DNA from: Saccharibacillus sacchari DSM 19268
Lineage (GTDB): Bacteria; Bacillota; Bacilli; Paenibacillales; Paenibacillaceae
NCBI RefSeq assembly: GCF_000585395.1
Contig: NZ_KK073875.1
Span: 3,509,307 to 3,573,306 of the forward strand
DNA length: 64,000 bases
Direction: 5' to 3'
Numbering within the stretch: position 1 is the first letter of the stretch; every line of letters begins with the position of its first letter. The position numbers were made by a program, and so were the translations under genes. Below, one piece after another: positions 15,081 through 23,632 of the stretch. The notes under the pieces are model-generated. The model made no database searches. It was not told the origin of the DNA and saw only the letters and a program-made list of their open reading frames with translations.

Positions 15081-15602
15081 TTATTCCTCCAGTACCACTT
15101 TAAAACTTGAGGACTCGATCGGAGTGAGAACATTCCCGTCCTGCGAAATCCAAGCAACATTGATTTCTATAGAGTCCCGACCGTCCAAATCGACATTGAT
15201 CGATCTTCGCTGAAACTCGTCGAATAAACCCGTAGTTTTGATCACCGTATCTTTATCGAATATCTGACCGTCTGCATCCCGAACCGTAACGTGAAAAATC
15301 CGATCGGGAATATTCATGGACGGGTCGGCCTGATATTTGTGCTTGCTGTAGCCTAATCCGAACTGAAGCTTTTTCGATTCCGGCAGATAGTAGAGCGGAG
15401 TCAGAGAAACACGGGGTTCGGATAACTGACTTGGACGAGTCGTAAGCATAATCGGCTCCTCCTGTTTTCCGTACGGATCTTCCCACTGCAGCGGTAAGGT
15501 CAGGCCTATTTGAAGCGCGAGCAACGATCGATCCGCATATACATAAACTCCGGTCAGCGTAAGGATTGCGGTCAGAATCAAAACCATAACCTTGTTTCGC
15601 AT
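15081..15602 (-). CDS. Secreted or membrane-anchored protein, unknown
   Basis: The protein has 173 residues. An N-terminal hydrophobic segment (VMVLILTAILTLTGVYVYA) can serve as signal peptide or anchor. The rest is beta-rich (SLTPLYYLPESKKLQFGLGYSK, then IFHVTVRDADGQ), suggesting an immunoglobulin-like extracellular domain. GAGGAGG lies upstream of the ATG. It converges with the lipoprotein gene on + and is one of the few minus-strand genes in this part. Confidence 0.7.
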   Translation of the reverse strand: MRNKVMVLILTAILTLTGVYVYADRSLLALQIGLTLPLQWEDPYGKQEEPIMLTTRPSQLSEPRVSLTPLYYLPESKKLQFGLGYSKHKYQADPSMNIPDRIFHVTVRDADGQIFDKDTVIKTTGLFDEFQRRSINVDLDGRDSIEINVAWISQDGNVLTPIESSSFKVVLEE

Positions 15603-15678
15603 GGAATCCTCCTCGTCATGACGTGATCAGCCAACTATAAGCATACCTTACCCGTTTATGTTGAAAAGGGGGATTAAA

Positions 15679-16104
15679 ATGAAAAAGAAAAGCATTTTGC
15701 TGCTCGGCTTGTTGATGCTTCTGCTCGCGGCGGCATGCAGCCAACCCAAGCCTTTTCCGGAAACGCCGGAGGGCCGTCGTGCCATCGATGACGTGATCGC
15801 TGAACTTCCCGACCGTTATCCCGGGTTTATCGTGTTTACGGCGAATGTGTATAACTCTTCGGATCGGCAGCTGCGTATCGCGATCCGTTTCGAAGGGGAA
15901 AAGACGCCGCCTCCGGCAGAACGGCAAAAGCTGATCGATGACTTGTTAACGGATATCGCTTCGAAAGCGCAAAAGCCGGATTGGAAACCTTTGTTTACAA
16001 ATGTAGAGATCCAAGTCGTGGCTTTATCCAGGGATGAGAACAATACGGATACAGAAATACGGTTAGCTACAAAAGAGAAAAACTCGGATCAATTGGACTT
16101 TTAA
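15679..16104 (+). CDS. Putative lipoprotein
   Basis: The protein has about 141 residues with lipobox LLAAACS. The start at 15679 is set by AAAGGGGG seven bases upstream; an earlier in-frame ATG at 15658 would add residues before the signal peptide. The mature region has helix and strand segments (RRAIDDVIAELPDRYPGFIVFTANVYNSS) similar in style to the lipoprotein at 14599. Its function is unknown. Confidence 0.75.
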   Translation: MKKKSILLLGLLMLLLAAACSQPKPFPETPEGRRAIDDVIAELPDRYPGFIVFTANVYNSSDRQLRIAIRFEGEKTPPPAERQKLIDDLLTDIASKAQKPDWKPLFTNVEIQVVALSRDENNTDTEIRLATKEKNSDQLDF

Positions 16105-16155
16105 CTTAACAGACATTAACCGGAAGGAAAAATAACCATAAGATGATCAGCCAAA

Positions 16156-16190
16156 CGTAATCCTCTGATTAAGAGTTGACAAGGTACTAG
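16156..16190 (+). repeat. Half copy of the palindromic repeat
   Basis: CGTAATCCTCTGATTAAG, then GTTGACAAGGTACTAG, matches the right arm of the copy at 50891-50999 (CGTAAACCTCTGATTAAG, then GTTGGTCAAGCTAATAG). The other arm is absent. The half ends exactly where the open frame of a headless kinase gene begins. Confidence 0.5.
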
Positions 16191-16554
16191 AGGCTTGTTT
16201 TTCGTATTGGAACGATTCCATTTGAATCATCGGGTCGCATTCCCGGATTCGAACGATATCGACATTGCGACATTGGAGAAGCAGCTGAGCGAACTCGGCG
16301 CCCGATGCATACTGCTCACCATTTCGGACGATCGAGCGGAGGAACGAATAAAAAGCAGGAATCCGCAAGAGTGGGCGAATAAATCCAATGAAGATATGCA
16401 GCAAGCTTGTCAAGATTTGATCGATACCCAAAACCGACTTCGCGCGCAATCGGCAAAGTCGGCTGTTTCTACATATGAAATCAATACCGATCTTAAGGAT
16501 TGGAACGGTTACGCAAAAACGATCATGGAAGAACAGATTTTGTTTAAGCTTTAA
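16180..16554 (+). pseudogene. 5'-truncated P-loop kinase-like gene
   Basis: The frame opens straight into TRGLFFVLERFHLNHRV and continues with LGARCILLTISDDRAEERIKSRN and a C-terminal helix. This looks like the second half of a small nucleoside/thymidylate-kinase-type protein, with the Arg-rich lid and LTI-S-D strand. The first third with the P-loop is missing, and the only start is a TTG without a ribosome site. A half copy of the palindromic repeat abuts the break. Confidence 0.6.
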
Positions 16555-16589
16555 ATGCAGCATCTATCGAATACCTATAGCAGAAAGCG

Positions 16590-16857
16590 GTGAGCTGCCC
16601 CTTGTACGGTGTTGTCCTGTATTTTGATACACATACGAAAGAAGCCATCCGAATCCGGTCTATCATCCCGGCCAATGGGCTCCTCACTGTACGCTCGCAA
16701 CCACCTGAACACCGACAAGTTATCTGAAGCGTTACGCTTCAGCACGGAAAAATTGTCAACGATGCAAACCGAAGTGCAAGAAGTATCGTTGATCAAAATC
16801 GTTCAGCGCGAAAATTGTAAAAAGATCCATACGATCATCAGCCAAAAACTTATCTAA
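16590..16857 (+). pseudogene. Decayed 2'-5' RNA ligase-like gene
   Basis: The first part in one frame reads LYGVVLYFDTHTKEAI, as at the start of bacterial 2'-5' RNA ligase (LigT-like) proteins, and stops at 16728. A second frame carries MQTEVQEVSLIKIVQRENCK to the end at 16857, like the C-terminal strand of the same family. The catalytic HxT motifs in between are lost. Identification rests on these two short matches only. Confidence 0.45.
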
Positions 16858-16898
16858 TTCCCAACACTCAATCCTCTTTTCAGAAAGGAATGCCAATC

Positions 16899-17582
16899 AT
16901 GCCTTTGCCTATGGTTCACTTGGGAGTCGCCTCCCGTTACTTTGCAGGAAGCTCCGTCCCCGACCCGTTCGTGCTCGGAAGCGTTGCGCCGGATGCTATT
17001 CATATGAGAAAAGGAACCGGCCGCGAAGACAAGCTGCGCACCCATTTCGGCGGCAAAGAAACGACTCCCGATCAGCTGGAGCGTCATTACGCGCAGTGGA
17101 TCGGCCGAAATCCGAGCGAAGAATGGAAGCTGTACGTTCAAGGGTACTTTGCGCATATCTTAACCGATTATTTATGGGGACTTCGCGTTTATGCCGATTT
17201 CAAAGACCAAGCCCAGCAGGACGGAATTCCCGAGAGCGAGATCAAAACCGGTTATTATATCGACACGGACGGCGTAGATTTTGCGCTGTACGAGACTTCC
17301 GTTTGGAAAAAAGACCTTTGGGAAAGCCTGGCGCGGGTACCGGCCTGCGCGATGGATCCGCTGCTCAGCGAGCAGGAGATCGACGAGTGGAGAACCCGCA
17401 CGATCCGTTGGTTCAAAGACGCGTCGAACAAACCGGCCAATCCGCCCCGATTCATCACGCGCGAAATCGTTGAAGTGTTTATCGAACAGGCAGGCGGCGA
17501 GATTCGAACGATTTTGGACGAATGGGACGCACGCCTGTCTCGCCGCAACTATAGATACTCAATAAGGAGTGGACAACCATGA
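16899..17582 (+). CDS. Zinc-dependent phospholipase C-like protein
   Basis: The protein has about 227 residues. It begins MPLPMVHLGVASRYF and contains GSVAPDAIHMRKG, HFGG and YFAHILTDYLWG, the His/Asp pattern of the helical zinc-dependent phospholipase C fold seen in many Firmicute proteins of unknown substrate. Without a signal peptide it should act in the cytoplasm. GAAAGG is well spaced for 16899, not for 16890. The stop overlaps the next gene by ATGA. Confidence 0.7.
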   Translation: MPLPMVHLGVASRYFAGSSVPDPFVLGSVAPDAIHMRKGTGREDKLRTHFGGKETTPDQLERHYAQWIGRNPSEEWKLYVQGYFAHILTDYLWGLRVYADFKDQAQQDGIPESEIKTGYYIDTDGVDFALYETSVWKKDLWESLARVPACAMDPLLSEQEIDEWRTRTIRWFKDASNKPANPPRFITREIVEVFIEQAGGEIRTILDEWDARLSRRNYRYSIRSGQP

Positions 17583-18568
17583 AAGCCGTTATCGTCGAAC
17601 GACAATCGAACATCAATACGCTGCAAGTTACGGAACTTCCGATTCCCAAGCCCGCTTCGGGCGAACTGTTGATCAACGTGCAGGCCGCGGCCGTCAACCG
17701 GACGGATATCGTCACGCGGGAAGGTCAATCCGGCTACGCGACGAATCCGGTCCTCGGAGTAGAGATCGCGGGAATCGTGGAACAAGCGGATCAAGAAACG
17801 GGCTTTGCGCCCGGCGATCGGGTTATGGGCCTTGTTAACGGCGGAGGCTACGCGGAATACGCGGTGATGCCGGCGGACCGGGCGATGAAGATTCCGGCCG
17901 AATATTCGTTCGAACAGGCCGCGGCCGTACCGGAAGTATTCTTGACCGCTTACCAGACGTTGTATACGATCGGACGGCTTCAACAGCATGAGTCGGTGCT
18001 GATTCATGCGGGCGCAAGCGGCGTGGGAACGGCGGCGATCCAACTGGCCCGCACGCTCAGTCAGGCGAAAGTGATCGTGACGGCCGGCTCGCAAAAAAAG
18101 CTCGATTTTTGCGGAGAGCTGGGCGCGGACGTGCTGATCAACTATAAAGAACAATCCTTCGAGGAAGAAGTTCTGCGCGCCACGGACGGCAAAGGCGTCG
18201 ATCTGATCCTGGATTTCGTCGGCGCGGATTACTGGGACAAAAACCTCGCCAGCATCAAAAAAGAAGGACGCTGGGTGCTGATCGGCATACTGGGCGGAGT
18301 GCAGGTGGAAAAAGTGAATCTGTTCGCCCTCATGTCCAAATGCGTGCAGTTGACCGGTACGCTGCTGACGCCGAGAAGCGACGAGTATAAAGCCAAGCTT
18401 ACGGGCGATTTCGTCCGGGACGTCATGCCGCATATGGAAAAAGGCGAAATCAAGCCGATCGTCGACACGGTCTTTCCGCTTGCGGAAGCAATGGAAGCCC
18501 AGCGGCATATGGAGGAGAACCGGAATATCGGGAAGATCGTGCTCGGCGTGCAGAACATCCAGGCATAA
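17579..18568 (+). CDS. Zinc-type alcohol dehydrogenase / NADPH quinone oxidoreductase
   Basis: The protein has 329 residues of the medium-chain dehydrogenase superfamily, QOR/PIG3 group. The GroES-like N-terminal domain (AAAVNRTDIVTREG) is followed by the nucleotide-binding AGASGVGTAAIQLA near residue 145 and a substrate region ending IGKIVLGV. Metal-binding Cys and His of true alcohol dehydrogenases are lacking, which fits a zinc-free quinone reductase using NAD(P)H. It is translationally coupled to the preceding gene. Confidence 0.85.
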   Translation: MKAVIVERQSNINTLQVTELPIPKPASGELLINVQAAAVNRTDIVTREGQSGYATNPVLGVEIAGIVEQADQETGFAPGDRVMGLVNGGGYAEYAVMPADRAMKIPAEYSFEQAAAVPEVFLTAYQTLYTIGRLQQHESVLIHAGASGVGTAAIQLARTLSQAKVIVTAGSQKKLDFCGELGADVLINYKEQSFEEEVLRATDGKGVDLILDFVGADYWDKNLASIKKEGRWVLIGILGGVQVEKVNLFALMSKCVQLTGTLLTPRSDEYKAKLTGDFVRDVMPHMEKGEIKPIVDTVFPLAEAMEAQRHMEENRNIGKIVLGVQNIQA

Positions 18569-18604
18569 ATCGATCGCAATCCTGGATGGCGACGACCGGA
18601 CTCA

Positions 18605-19477
18605 TTATTTCTCGATCCCTGACAGCGAAGCCAGCGGTATCAAAACCGTTCTCTCGTGCGGCGTGCGGTTCGGCGTATGCAGCGCGAGCATTTTTTCGCC
18701 TTCTACCGTTTCGAAAATCATCCCGTGTCCGCCGTCGCTGCCGTACAGCGGCGTATCCTCATGCGTCCACGGGCCTTGCAGTGTGCCGGACTCCGATACC
18801 GCCAGTCCGAGCGCGTAGTGGTTGTCGATAAAGCTGGCCCAAATCAGGCAGAGCCGATCTTCGTTCCGGAACAGGAACGGCCCGTCCGTAACATAGTTTT
18901 CCCGGTCCGGATAGCGCTCGGCAGAAAAGGGAGTGGCCCACGGCGCCGCCGAAGCATGGAACAAAGTCACCGGTTCTCCGGCCGCCGCGGTCAGTTCCGC
19001 ATCTAGCGGCATGGCGCATATCGTGCCGTCGCCGATCTGCTGCCACTCCCTGCAAAACACCATCCACGGCTGCTGCTGTTCGTCCACGTATAACGTGCCG
19101 TCCAGCGAACTCCAATCTTCCGGCGTGACCGGACCTTGGCTGCGCGGGCGGTAAGGACCGAGAATATGATCCGCGTCCAGAATGGCCGTGCCGAGCAGCC
19201 CGTTGTCTTTGCGCCGAAAAGTAGCGAACATATAATACCGGCCTTGATAAACATGTACTTCCGGCGCCCAAAAGTTCTTTTCGGAGAAAAATCCCGGTTC
19301 CGGGCGGAACGCTGGATGCGGGCCTTCCCAATACTCCAGATCCCGGCTGACATAAGCGTCGAAGCCCGTGCCTTCGTTCCAAATATCCCGATCGGTGCTG
19401 CCGAACAAATAATAGGCTCCCGCTTCCTTGTCCGTCACGATATACGGGTCCCGAATTTGAATTTCCGACAATAACAT
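18605..19477 (-). CDS. Glycoside hydrolase family 43 protein
   Basis: The protein has 290 residues forming one five-bladed beta-propeller. IRDPYIV carries the catalytic-base Asp, SLDGTLYV the pKa-tuning Asp, and YVTDGPFLF the position of the general acid, here Asp rather than the usual Glu, which I believe is normal for this subfamily. GHGMIFETVEG closes the fold. No signal peptide is present, so it acts on short xylo- or arabino-type oligosaccharides inside the cell. AAAGGAG fixes the start. It is the last gene of the sugar module. Confidence 0.85.
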   Translation of the reverse strand: MLLSEIQIRDPYIVTDKEAGAYYLFGSTDRDIWNEGTGFDAYVSRDLEYWEGPHPAFRPEPGFFSEKNFWAPEVHVYQGRYYMFATFRRKDNGLLGTAILDADHILGPYRPRSQGPVTPEDWSSLDGTLYVDEQQQPWMVFCREWQQIGDGTICAMPLDAELTAAAGEPVTLFHASAAPWATPFSAERYPDRENYVTDGPFLFRNEDRLCLIWASFIDNHYALGLAVSESGTLQGPWTHEDTPLYGSDGGHGMIFETVEGEKMLALHTPNRTPHERTVLIPLASLSGIEK

Positions 19478-19564
19478 GAATCTGCTCCTTTTATAAGGCC
19501 GCGGACAGAGAGGGGACGAACTGCGCACCTGCTCCGGCCGCGGTCTTTTATGATTGTAATAGAC

Positions 19565-21289
19565 CTAACCGTACGACGGATACGCGATCCCCGGATCGCC
19601 GACCGTACGGAAGTTTTGCTCCTTCTGCTCGTACTCCTGAATTTCATTGCCTTTGACGACGACTTCCAACTCCTGATTGTCGTACCGTACGACGCCTCGT
19701 ACCGTCTGCACGCTCATTCCGATACATGTTCGCAAATTCCCTGCGCGATCCGTCACGATTCGCAATCCGTAAGGAAAGCTGAGATGCGGCCTGTTATTTT
19801 TGTACATGAAGCATCGATCCGGCGTGTTGACGAGTTCGTAATGAATCCCGTCCACCGTGCGGCTGTAGGCGGTATCCCCGGCGATCTCTTCGCCGTGATC
19901 GCCGGCGCTCGGCAGCAGGCCCGTGAACGCCAACGTTCGGTCGGGCTGCGGCAGGATGCCGCAAAGCCGTTCCGCGATATCCAGCAGCGCCAGGATCGAA
20001 GGGGAGTACTGCTCCGTGAATCCCATCTCTCCGGTCCACGGACTAAGACATTGGGCGAACCGATCCGAGCGTGCGAACGCGCTTAAGATCGGATGCAGCA
20101 CCCAGGACAATTCCACGTGCCGCTGATGATGCTCGAACGCGTGCGGCGTGCGAAGAATGGTCAAAAAGTTCGTCGGGCCCGACCAGCTGTTGTAATGATT
20201 GAACGGGTCGAAGCGGGGATCGTCCATCGCGATCGACGTCAACGGATATTTGGCGAAAAACTTGGACGTGTTCAGCAGATAGCGCCGCAGCGTCTCGGCG
20301 AAAAATTCGCCGTCGCCCACTTCGCAGGCCAGTACCCGCAGCAGCACGTCCGACTGCACCCGCACCCACTGATCGTGACGGTCACGGTCGTAAAAGAACT
20401 GATCCTGTTCGTCGAAGCAGTATCGATACAGACTGTCCAGAGTTTGCTCCGCCATCCGCAGCCAATCCTGACCGGCATCGGGATACTCCAGCCGCTCCGC
20501 GATCTTTGACAGATACGTCCGCTGGCAAAAGATGTTCGCGGTCAGATCCGGAGCCAAAAAAGGGAGCAGCGGCGAATGCGGATCGCAAGCGGCGGCATCG
20601 CCCCGATACGGCACGTCCGGCACATGCCAGAAGCGCGGCGACAGATCGTGTCCGGTATCGAACGCGCCGAACGCTTCGACGCAGCCGGTGCCGCGCGTAT
20701 CGCGATAAGTGCCGATCCAACGGTCGTACCGCCGCATTGCTTCGTACATGACCGGGAGAAAATCCGAGGTATCCGCCGAGGTTTCTTTTTCGTGCAAACG
20801 GCCGTAGTTCCAGACCGAACGCGCCAGCGGCGTAACCAATTGAATCTGCCGGTAAGAAGGCCCGTCCGGCGTGATCTTGTAAGGCAGCAATCCGTCTTCG
20901 CGCTGGAAAGCGGCGAAGCCCCGGTACGTATTTTCCGCGACTTCGGGCAGAAAGCGTGCCAGCACTTCCGTATTGATCGTGCCCGTGCTTTCCAGCCAGC
21001 AGCCGAAGTAGGTGCCGCCTTCATGCAGGATCGGTCCCAGTCCGGCCGTCGGCACGATACAATTCATGAGCTGCCGCCGAGCTTCGCGGTGCCGGCTTTC
21101 CAGCTCCCCGGTCGACGTCGCGAAATTTACGCCGCTTTGCTGCCACTGTTCCGACAAGCGGAGATGCAGCGAGCTGCTTTCTTCCTGCTGAACGGGGGAA
21201 GGATTCCGCAGTTTTTGCAGCAGGGGAAGAATCTTTTCAGAAAACGGGGCGTCGGGATCGGCGTAAAGTTCCGTTCGTTCGTCGTTCAT
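19565..21289 (-). CDS. (alpha/alpha)6-barrel glycosidase, GH63/trehalase-like
   Basis: The protein has about 574 residues. A long helical barrel of the six-hairpin glycosidase type is indicated by FQREDGLLPYKITPDGP, GCVEAFGAFDTGHDLSPRF, SDVLLRVLAC and NHYNSWSGPTNFL. The best-known relatives are the MGH1-like/GH63 enzymes that cleave glycosides of glycerate or related compounds; the substrate is not readable here. There is no signal peptide. The start at 21289 follows AAAGGAGCG. The gene lies between the binding protein and the GH43 gene, so it probably degrades the imported sugar. Confidence 0.7.
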   Translation of the reverse strand: MNDERTELYADPDAPFSEKILPLLQKLRNPSPVQQEESSSLHLRLSEQWQQSGVNFATSTGELESRHREARRQLMNCIVPTAGLGPILHEGGTYFGCWLESTGTINTEVLARFLPEVAENTYRGFAAFQREDGLLPYKITPDGPSYRQIQLVTPLARSVWNYGRLHEKETSADTSDFLPVMYEAMRRYDRWIGTYRDTRGTGCVEAFGAFDTGHDLSPRFWHVPDVPYRGDAAACDPHSPLLPFLAPDLTANIFCQRTYLSKIAERLEYPDAGQDWLRMAEQTLDSLYRYCFDEQDQFFYDRDRHDQWVRVQSDVLLRVLACEVGDGEFFAETLRRYLLNTSKFFAKYPLTSIAMDDPRFDPFNHYNSWSGPTNFLTILRTPHAFEHHQRHVELSWVLHPILSAFARSDRFAQCLSPWTGEMGFTEQYSPSILALLDIAERLCGILPQPDRTLAFTGLLPSAGDHGEEIAGDTAYSRTVDGIHYELVNTPDRCFMYKNNRPHLSFPYGLRIVTDRAGNLRTCIGMSVQTVRGVVRYDNQELEVVVKGNEIQEYEQKEQNFRTVGDPGIAYPSYG

Positions 21290-21328
21290 GTCCACGCTCC
21301 TTTGCGGCATCGATATACAACCAAGGAT

Positions 21329-22687
21329 TTACTGAGCCGAAGTTTTGTTTTTGGCGAAAATCTGCTGCGCGCCTTTGTAGAAATCCGATACGGCCTGCTC
21401 GACCGACTTGCGGCCGAAGCCGATCTCCTGAACGGTCGTTTCGCCCAGCTTGGTGAACTCGGCGCCGCCGGGGATGTTATAGCTGACGACGAAGTTCTCT
21501 TTTTCGGCGGCTTCCGATACGCGGCTCGTATACTCGTACACGATCAGATCCGCCGGACTCGCGTCTTTTTGCAGCAATTCCCGATTGGCCGCCGTGACGG
21601 GAACGCCGCGATCGCTGCCGAGAATCTTCGCCGCATCGGCGTCGTTGATCCAGAAATCGATCAGTTTGGCGACGGCTTCCGGATGTTCGGTTTTGGCATA
21701 CGCGGACAAGCCTTGGCTGGATTCGAACACGACGCCGGTACCTTTCGGACCTCGCGGCACTTGGACCAAGACCAGCTCGTCCTCGGTCAGGTTTTGGAAA
21801 GCGGCCAGCTGGTTCGAAGGAATCAACGTCATGCCGACGCCGCTCGTGATCAGCAGCGTTTTGGCGGTATCGTTCGGCGGGTTGGACACCTGCATCTCCG
21901 GCGAGACGACGCCTCCGTTTTTGGTCGTTTCGTCCCAATATTGATACCACGGCAAAATGTCCGCTTCTTCGAAGCCCAACGCTTCGTTTTCCATGTCGTA
22001 CAGCTGCTTGCCGTTTTGCTTCAGGAAAATATCCATCCCGTCGAACGTGAAGTTGTACGTGCCGGCCACGCCGTCCAGCTTGTCGGACAACTCCTTGCTG
22101 ATCCGCGCGTAATCGTCCCAGTTCCAGCCGTCTTGGGGGATCGGCATGCCGGCTTTTTCGAACAGCGTTTTGTTGACGACGATCCCGCGGGCATTGGCTC
22201 CGGCGGAGACGTTCACCAGTTTGCCGCCGAGCGTGCCGTATTCCACCAGCGATTGGTCCATCTGATCCAGCTTCAGCTCGTTTCCGACGTAAGGCGTCAG
22301 ATCGAGCAGCACGCCTTTGCTGGCGTAATCCGTGACGTTGCCGCCGAGGAAAAAGACGTCCGGCGCGGTGCCGGAAGCGAGCTGGGTGTTCAGCTTGTCG
22401 AAGTATCCGGTCGAAGGCGCGAATTCGCCCATGACTTTGATATCCGGATTCTTTTGCTCGAACAGCTTGATCGCCTGGTTGGTCGTGTCCGCCCGCTTCT
22501 GATCGCCCCACCACATCATGCGCAGTTCCGTTTGGCCGCCGGCCGCTTCGCTTGTTTCGCTGCCGCCGCCTGCCTGCTGCGCTGCGGGACCGCCGCTGCC
22601 GCCGGAACAGGCGCTGAGCAGCAGCGTAACCGTCAGCGCGCTCAACCCTGTCATCCACCGTTTACCCTTTTTGCTGAACATGCTCAT
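21329..22687 (-). CDS. Sugar ABC transporter substrate-binding lipoprotein (CUT1)
   Basis: The protein has 452 residues. Lipobox LLLSACSGG anchors it outside the membrane. ELRMMWWGDQKRADTTNQAI, then VFFLGGNVTDYASKG and an internal VTAANRELLQ, follow family-1 solute-binding proteins for oligosaccharides. Downstream of the two permease genes and upstream of two glycosidase genes, it delivers the sugar to the importer. GAGGAG lies seven bases before the ATG. Confidence 0.9.
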   Translation of the reverse strand: MSMFSKKGKRWMTGLSALTVTLLLSACSGGSGGPAAQQAGGGSETSEAAGGQTELRMMWWGDQKRADTTNQAIKLFEQKNPDIKVMGEFAPSTGYFDKLNTQLASGTAPDVFFLGGNVTDYASKGVLLDLTPYVGNELKLDQMDQSLVEYGTLGGKLVNVSAGANARGIVVNKTLFEKAGMPIPQDGWNWDDYARISKELSDKLDGVAGTYNFTFDGMDIFLKQNGKQLYDMENEALGFEEADILPWYQYWDETTKNGGVVSPEMQVSNPPNDTAKTLLITSGVGMTLIPSNQLAAFQNLTEDELVLVQVPRGPKGTGVVFESSQGLSAYAKTEHPEAVAKLIDFWINDADAAKILGSDRGVPVTAANRELLQKDASPADLIVYEYTSRVSEAAEKENFVVSYNIPGGAEFTKLGETTVQEIGFGRKSVEQAVSDFYKGAQQIFAKNKTSAQ

Positions 22688-22720
22688 CGAATCACTCCTC
22701 GTGTTTGGATAAAAGCTTTT

Positions 22721-23626
22721 TCATTTCAGGCCGGTCGTCGCGATTCCTTCCAGGAAGTAGCGTTGGAACGCCAAGAAGATGACGGTGATCGGCAGCAGCG
22801 ACAACGCCGACATCGCCAGCAGGCCGCCCCAATCGGATTGTCCCGACGGGTCGAACAGCGAGCGGATGCCGAGCTGCACCGTGAACAGATTGATATCGCT
22901 GAGATAGATCATCTGGCTGAAGAAATCGTCCCACGACCAGATGAACGTGAAGATCGCGGTCGAGATCAAGGCGGGAACCAGCAGCGGAAGAATGATCCGG
23001 AAATAAATTTGCCGCTGGCTGCATCCATCGATGGTGGCGCTCTCGTCGAGTTCTTTCGGCAGGCCGCGGATAAACTGCACCATCAGCAGGATGAAGAAGG
23101 AGTCGTGGGCCAGCCATTTGGGCAGAATCAGCGGGAAGTACGTGTTGATCCATTCCAGCTTGCTGTAAATGACGTACTGCGGCACCAGCACCACATGATA
23201 CGGCAGCATGATCGTGACCAGCATCAGGCTGAACCAGAGACCTTTAAAGCGGAAGTTCAACCGTCCGAACGCGTAAGCGGCCATCGAGCACGTCACCAAG
23301 TTGCCCAGCACGGACATGACGGAGATGAAGGCGGAGTTGGCGAAAAAGCGTCCGAACGATACCCCTTGCAGTCCTTTCCAACCGTTGACGTAATTTTCGA
23401 ACGTCCACGTCTGCGGGATCAGTCCGGGACTGCTGAAGATGATCTGATTAGGCTTGAACGAGCTGCTGATCAGCCAAAGCACCGGATACAGCATCAGCAG
23501 GCCGAACCCGATAATGACGATATGCTTCAGCAGCGCCCGTAAGCGAACCGTCCGATGCGCCGTGCGGGAACGGGACATTTCGGAAGCGTTTGCAGAAGAA
23601 TCGGCAGAAGTCGTTTTGATATTCAT
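22721..23626 (-). CDS. Sugar ABC transporter permease (MalG-like)
   Basis: The protein has 301 residues and about six membrane helices after a cytoplasmic N-terminus. The EAA loop (LPKELDESATIDGCSQRQIYF) contacts the shared ATPase. The C-terminal FQRYFLEGIATTGLK is typical of MalG-type CUT1 permeases. It pairs with the permease at 23633, from which it is separated by 6 bases. Confidence 0.92.
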   Translation of the reverse strand: MNIKTTSADSSANASEMSRSRTAHRTVRLRALLKHIVIIGFGLLMLYPVLWLISSSFKPNQIIFSSPGLIPQTWTFENYVNGWKGLQGVSFGRFFANSAFISVMSVLGNLVTCSMAAYAFGRLNFRFKGLWFSLMLVTIMLPYHVVLVPQYVIYSKLEWINTYFPLILPKWLAHDSFFILLMVQFIRGLPKELDESATIDGCSQRQIYFRIILPLLVPALISTAIFTFIWSWDDFFSQMIYLSDINLFTVQLGIRSLFDPSGQSDWGGLLAMSALSLLPITVIFLAFQRYFLEGIATTGLK

Positions 23627-23632
23627 GTTCCG

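Noticed and set aside
17549-18508. A 319-residue frame opposite the quinone oxidoreductase gene
   Set aside because: The + strand encodes a clear medium-chain dehydrogenase; the antisense frame lacks motifs and a ribosome site.
19490-19555. Two GGCCGCGG blocks between the GH43 and GH63-like genes
   Set aside because: Each is only self-palindromic at CCGCGG, and no convincing stem or T-run forms, so it is not called a terminator.
21477-22658. A 393-residue frame on - inside the binding-protein gene
   Set aside because: It is a shifted frame of the same gene with Arg-rich low-information sequence and no start signal.
20576-23542. A 988-residue open frame on + across the sugar module
   Set aside because: The minus strand here carries recognisable glycosidase, binding-protein and permease genes with ribosome sites. 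The + frame has Arg/Gln-rich, domain-free sequence, as expected from the antisense of GC-rich codons.
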